This document shows, in pieces, positions 5,892 through 8,147 of a stretch of 8,147 nt of DNA; position 1 is the first letter of the stretch; the number at the start of each line of letters is the position of its first letter. The translations under genes were made by a program, and so were the position numbers. Source of the DNA: Oscillibacter sp. GTDB lineage: Bacteria; Bacillota; Clostridia; Oscillospirales; Oscillospiraceae. The stretch lies in contig JAFSOM010000102.1 in assembly GCA_017447005.1 (NCBI GenBank), positions 1-8,147 of the forward strand, given 5' to 3'. The notes beneath the pieces were generated by a model. That model was given only the letters and a program-made list of their open reading frames with translations. It did no database searches and was not told the DNA's origin.

Positions 5892-5927
5892 TGATATTCT
5901 GATATTCTGATATTCTGATATTCTGAT
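5892..5927 (+). repeat. 8-bp tandem repeat TGATATTC, four copies
   Basis: TGATATTC is repeated four times without error (5892-5923) and followed by a partial TGAT. Such short perfect arrays are prone to slipped-strand copy-number change. It lies about 310 bp ahead of the Nmad operon start. Confidence 0.85.
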
Positions 5928-6021
5928 GAAAATATGCTACACTTTCTTAAGTGATGGAGTCTCTTTCGAAATAGAGTCTGTTTTTCTGGTGAATATTTAT
6001 TAGGATTAATTTCTTAGACAC

Positions 6022-6148
6022 CAGTTTCTAAGTTTTTGTGTGTACGCAAAACATTTACAATCCTAATATTTTAGGAGAAGTTTGAAAAATTTACAGACTT
6101 TTCCGAGATTTTCTGTGTGGCACCTAACGCTTCCAGAAGTATTCTGGT
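6022..6148 (+). repeat. Possible decayed relative of the 224-bp MITE
   Basis: The left end CACCAGTTTCTAAGTTTTTG is close to the MITE terminus CACCAGTTTCCAAGTTTG. About 110 bp later there is a GATTTTCTGTGTGGCACCTAA segment resembling the MITE interior, and CTGGTG at 6143-6148 could be the right terminus. The interior is short and poorly conserved, so this is tentative. Confidence 0.3.
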
Positions 6149-6168
6149 GTCATCCGCCTATTGAACTT

Positions 6169-6197
6169 CTGAAAAATGTTGCAAATTCAAATATAAT
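6169..6197 (+). promoter_or_regulatory. Candidate promoter for the Nmad/radical SAM operon
   Basis: A perfect -10 hexamer TATAAT (6192-6197) has CTGAAA (4 of 6 matches to TTGACA) 17 bp upstream at 6169-6174. It lies about 40 bp ahead of the first gene. The palindrome CCAGAA-GTA-TTCTGG sits just upstream and could be an operator. The -35 is weak and the region is AT-rich, so a chance match is possible. Confidence 0.35.
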
Positions 6198-6238
6198 CAG
6201 ATTAGTTCTACAATGTTCCTAACTGGGGGGTATTTACT

Positions 6239-7081
6239 TTGAAAATTGTTTTCAGTCGAAAAGGCTTCGATTCCGCATATGGCGGCTATCCAAGCATTAT
6301 TTGCGAAAATGGAAAAATGCAGTCTTTTCCCATTCCAAATTCCCTTGATTCAATAAAATACTCAGATGTTTATTGTAAAGCTACTGATACTACTCTCTAT
6401 GATACAATGAAAGCGATACGCAGTAAAATACGCAACAAAACTTGGATTGACCTGACAGAAGACAGCACATGTCATTTAGATCCTGATATTGATTATTATG
6501 CGATTCCACGTAAAGAAGGATGGACGGGCTGTTTTGGCCAAGGATCTACCGCACAAAGCGTTTTACGCAATGCCTCGATTGGTGACGGTGATTTGTTTCT
6601 ATTTTTTGGATGGTTTAACTCAATTAGTTACAAAAACGGATTGACCCTAAAATTCAGTAAGGGTGACGGATTTCACGCATTTTATGGGTACATGCAGGTG
6701 GATAAAATGTTGTATACAACTGTAGACACTATTCCTACTTGGTTGCAATACCATCCTCATGCTGATGAAAGGCATCTAAAAAAAGCAAATAATTGTATTT
6801 ATGTAGCTAAGGAGTTTTGCACATGGAATAATCAAAGAAGAGGATATGGGGTATTTGACTTCGACGAGCAATTAATGCTGACTAAGAAAGGTTTTAGCAA
6901 GAGCAAGTGGAACCTTCCCGCTATTTTTAGAGATGTTGATATCACATATCATACCCAGAAATCTTGGAAGGACGAATATTTTCAAGCAGCTCATCGCGGT
7001 CAAGAGTTTGTTATTAACGCAAACGAGGCCGTTCGGGAGTGGGCTATAGAATTAATTGAAAATAATGCGAGGAGGCAGTGA
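6239..7081 (+). CDS. Nmad3-family protein (nucleotide modification associated domain 3)
   Basis: The 280-aa product matches the Nmad3 family along its length. The N-terminus has the signature SRKGFDSAYGGYPS (residues 6-19) followed by FPIPNS. The middle has FFGWF (122-126). Later come the HPHA motif (172-175) and NNCIYVAKE. Nmad domains were named because their genes sit with predicted DNA/nucleotide base-modification enzymes, often in phages. The biochemical activity of Nmad3 is not established to my knowledge. The protein is probably cytoplasmic, with no signal peptide or membrane segment. Translation starts at TTG 6239 after GGGGGG (6225-6230), an 8-nt spacing. It is the first gene of the operon, and its stop (TGA 7079-7081) overlaps the next ATG by one base. 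Its base composition is clearly more AT-rich than that of the AAA+ gene, suggesting separate acquisition. Confidence 0.8.
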   Translation: MKIVFSRKGFDSAYGGYPSIICENGKMQSFPIPNSLDSIKYSDVYCKATDTTLYDTMKAIRSKIRNKTWIDLTEDSTCHLDPDIDYYAIPRKEGWTGCFGQGSTAQSVLRNASIGDGDLFLFFGWFNSISYKNGLTLKFSKGDGFHAFYGYMQVDKMLYTTVDTIPTWLQYHPHADERHLKKANNCIYVAKEFCTWNNQRRGYGVFDFDEQLMLTKKGFSKSKWNLPAIFRDVDITYHTQKSWKDEYFQAAHRGQEFVINANEAVREWAIELIENNARRQ

Positions 7082-7659
7082 TGGGAAAATATGATCATGA
7101 AGTTTTAGAAAAATTACTTCAAGCCAAGGCTACTGATATTTGCACTTTGGACGTATTGATTTTAAACATAACCCGTGCCTACCGAGATATGAGAGCGAAG
7201 GTCGTTGTCAGCTTGAATACAGAAGATGTGCTGGAAAGGTTACTGGCTATAAGGAAGGAACCGCAAACGGAGAAGCAGAAATTACTGCTTGACCGATATA
7301 TTGATGACTTGCGGAACTGTCGTTATAATGAAGACGAGATTATTTCCTTTTTAGATATAATTGTATCAAGCTCACTTACTGTGGCGCGAATATTGTTTGA
7401 TATCGAACCGCCTGATATAATCGATAAGGCGTGGAAATTATATCAAGAAAAGAATAGTTTTTATGGTGATATATGGTATAACAGAAAAGAAACTGGCCTT
7501 TGTATTGATATGGGAAGAAAGATTGTTCGTCTCGAAGGATTAGCGAATGGAGTGCTTGCCCCTTCAGCGGTGGAGACTACTATTGATACAATTCTTGATA
7601 TGATTAATTATTGCATATTAATGAAAGTATATTTAGAATCTATCAAGGAGGAGAAGTAA
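7081..7659 (+). CDS. Nmad1/DUF1599-like helical protein
   Basis: The 192-aa product starts at ATG 7081 (GGAGG at 7070-7074), coupled to the previous stop as TGATG. The GTG at 7078 would only add one Met. Residues about 1-110 are helical and unrecognised. Residues about 115-185 resemble the Nmad1 (DUF1599) domain: EKNSFYGDIW (123-132), then IDMGRKIVRLEGL (142-154), then a VE…D…DMINY pattern (164-177). The E-K-N-x-x-Y-G and late Asp/Asn-Tyr residues are the conserved polar positions I expect in that family, possibly a metal- or nucleotide-binding site; this is an inference. The family is linked to nucleotide modification, and its chemistry is unknown to me. The adjacent Nmad3 gene supports the call. 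It could also be a more distant all-alpha nucleotide-processing protein. Confidence 0.65.
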   Translation: MGKYDHEVLEKLLQAKATDICTLDVLILNITRAYRDMRAKVVVSLNTEDVLERLLAIRKEPQTEKQKLLLDRYIDDLRNCRYNEDEIISFLDIIVSSSLTVARILFDIEPPDIIDKAWKLYQEKNSFYGDIWYNRKETGLCIDMGRKIVRLEGLANGVLAPSAVETTIDTILDMINYCILMKVYLESIKEEK

Positions 7660-7660
7660 C

Positions 7661-8147
7661 ATGTATGATTACGTTATTCGCAAGGAGTTTGTCGGTAATC
7701 TTGTCTATGATGTCAGGAGAGACACGATTACTCTGGAAGATAGTACGGATCGGTTCACAAATGTCGAGTTCATAGATAATTTGCAACCTCGCTATCTTTC
7801 TGCGCCTACGCAGGTATTCGCGGAGATTACTGATGAGTGTCAACTTGAATGCAAACATTGCTTTAATGGGAATCGGAGACACGGTGCTTATCTTAGTATC
7901 GCTGATTGGAAGTTAATAATTGATAGATTAGAAGAATGTGGTGTTTTTAGAGTGCGGATTTCTGGAGGAGAGCCGTTTTGCAGGAAAGACGTTATAGATA
8001 TTTTGAAATATCTTGACTTAAAGCCAATGCGTTACTCAATTTACACGAACGGACTTATTGTCGATCAATATGTTCACGAACTCCGAAGCCTTAAGAATCT
8101 CGTGTGTATTCGAGTCAGCATTGACGGTACGGAGGAAATTAATGACA
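7661..8147 (+). CDS. Radical SAM enzyme (3' end outside window)
   Basis: The first 162 residues are visible. The CxxxCxxC iron-sulfur cluster motif is CQLECKHC (Cys60, Cys64, Cys67). The SAM-binding GGEP motif is SGGEPF (101-106). The STYTNG-like strand (YTNGL) and RVSIDGT loop typical of SPASM-type radical SAM enzymes follow. About 50 residues precede the core (IRKEFVGNLVYDVRRDTITLED), as in radical SAM enzymes acting on peptides or other macromolecules. Whether a C-terminal SPASM domain exists cannot be seen. AAGGAGG (7645-7651) lies 9 nt before ATG 7661, one base after the previous stop, so the gene is in the same operon. It would use SAM and a 4Fe-4S cluster for a radical reaction, by context on a nucleotide, base or partner peptide. 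The substrate is not known. Confidence 0.9.
   Translation, partial: MYDYVIRKEFVGNLVYDVRRDTITLEDSTDRFTNVEFIDNLQPRYLSAPTQVFAEITDECQLECKHCFNGNRRHGAYLSIADWKLIIDRLEECGVFRVRISGGEPFCRKDVIDILKYLDLKPMRYSIYTNGLIVDQYVHELRSLKNLVCIRVSIDGTEEIND

Larger units (their letters stand above)
5757..6238. other. AT-rich intergenic region upstream of the Nmad operon
   Basis: No gene is seen. It holds the 8-bp tandem repeat (5892-5927), a possible decayed MITE terminus CACCAGTTTCTAAGTTTTTG at about 6022-6041, and two small palindromes: TCCTAA-TATT-TTAGGA (6061-6076) and CCAGAA-GTA-TTCTGG (6133-6147). A weak promoter candidate lies close to the operon. The palindromes could be operator sites for the operon, but nothing in the window shows which regulator would bind. 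Confidence 0.4.

Noticed and set aside
5892..5927. CRISPR-like array
   Set aside because: The unit is only 8 bp with no spacers, and no cas genes are present. It is a simple tandem repeat.
1..8147. tRNA or rRNA genes
   Set aside because: No cloverleaf-like segment with T-loop consensus and no rRNA sequence was seen on either strand by eye.

Overview
The window is a bacterial accessory region. It has Shine-Dalgarno sites, closely spaced genes, TTG starts and bacterial IS elements, and it is dense in small mobile DNA. The host cannot be named with confidence. The mixed base composition, the number of decayed IS/MITE copies and the radical SAM enzyme fit an anaerobic bacterium with a repeat-rich genome, but that is only an inference.

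Layout. Positions 1-270 are the 3' end of an IS4-type element: the transposase C-terminus plus the right terminal repeat. It abuts a partial MITE copy (271-399). Positions 400-1123 are mostly non-coding, with one doubtful small ORF and a very strong 27-bp hairpin (731-788). A 101-bp terminal-inverted-repeat element (1124-1224) and an intact 224-bp MITE with a perfect 8-bp target duplication (1226-1465) follow. Next come a sigma70-like promoter and a leader with several small hairpins (1494-1800).

The first large gene (about 1868-4345) encodes a McrB-like AAA+ protein with a long coiled coil. It resembles the motor subunit of McrBC-type (type IV or coiled-coil nuclease) restriction systems. 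No McrC-like nuclease partner is in the window. The open frame runs upstream of the first start codon, so the 5' end may be damaged.

Positions 4368-5760 are nested mobile DNA. A second copy of the 224-bp MITE is split by a roughly 190-bp inverted-repeat insert and by the left end of the IS4-type element. That IS end carries an inverted, 100/101-identical copy of the 101-bp element. The IS transposase is a pseudogene (frameshift, two stops), and it runs into two tandem copies of a fourth MITE family. Positions 5757-6238 are non-coding, with a four-copy 8-bp tandem repeat.

The most interesting part is the right end (6239 to the window edge). It is a tight three-gene operon with overlapping or 1-nt junctions: an Nmad3-family protein, an Nmad1/DUF1599-like protein and a radical SAM enzyme (3' end outside the window). 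Nmad domains are named for their association with predicted nucleotide/DNA base modification systems. Together with a radical SAM enzyme, the operon is a candidate for an uncharacterised nucleic-acid modification or phage-conflict pathway. A McrB-like restriction motor nearby would suit a defence-island setting.
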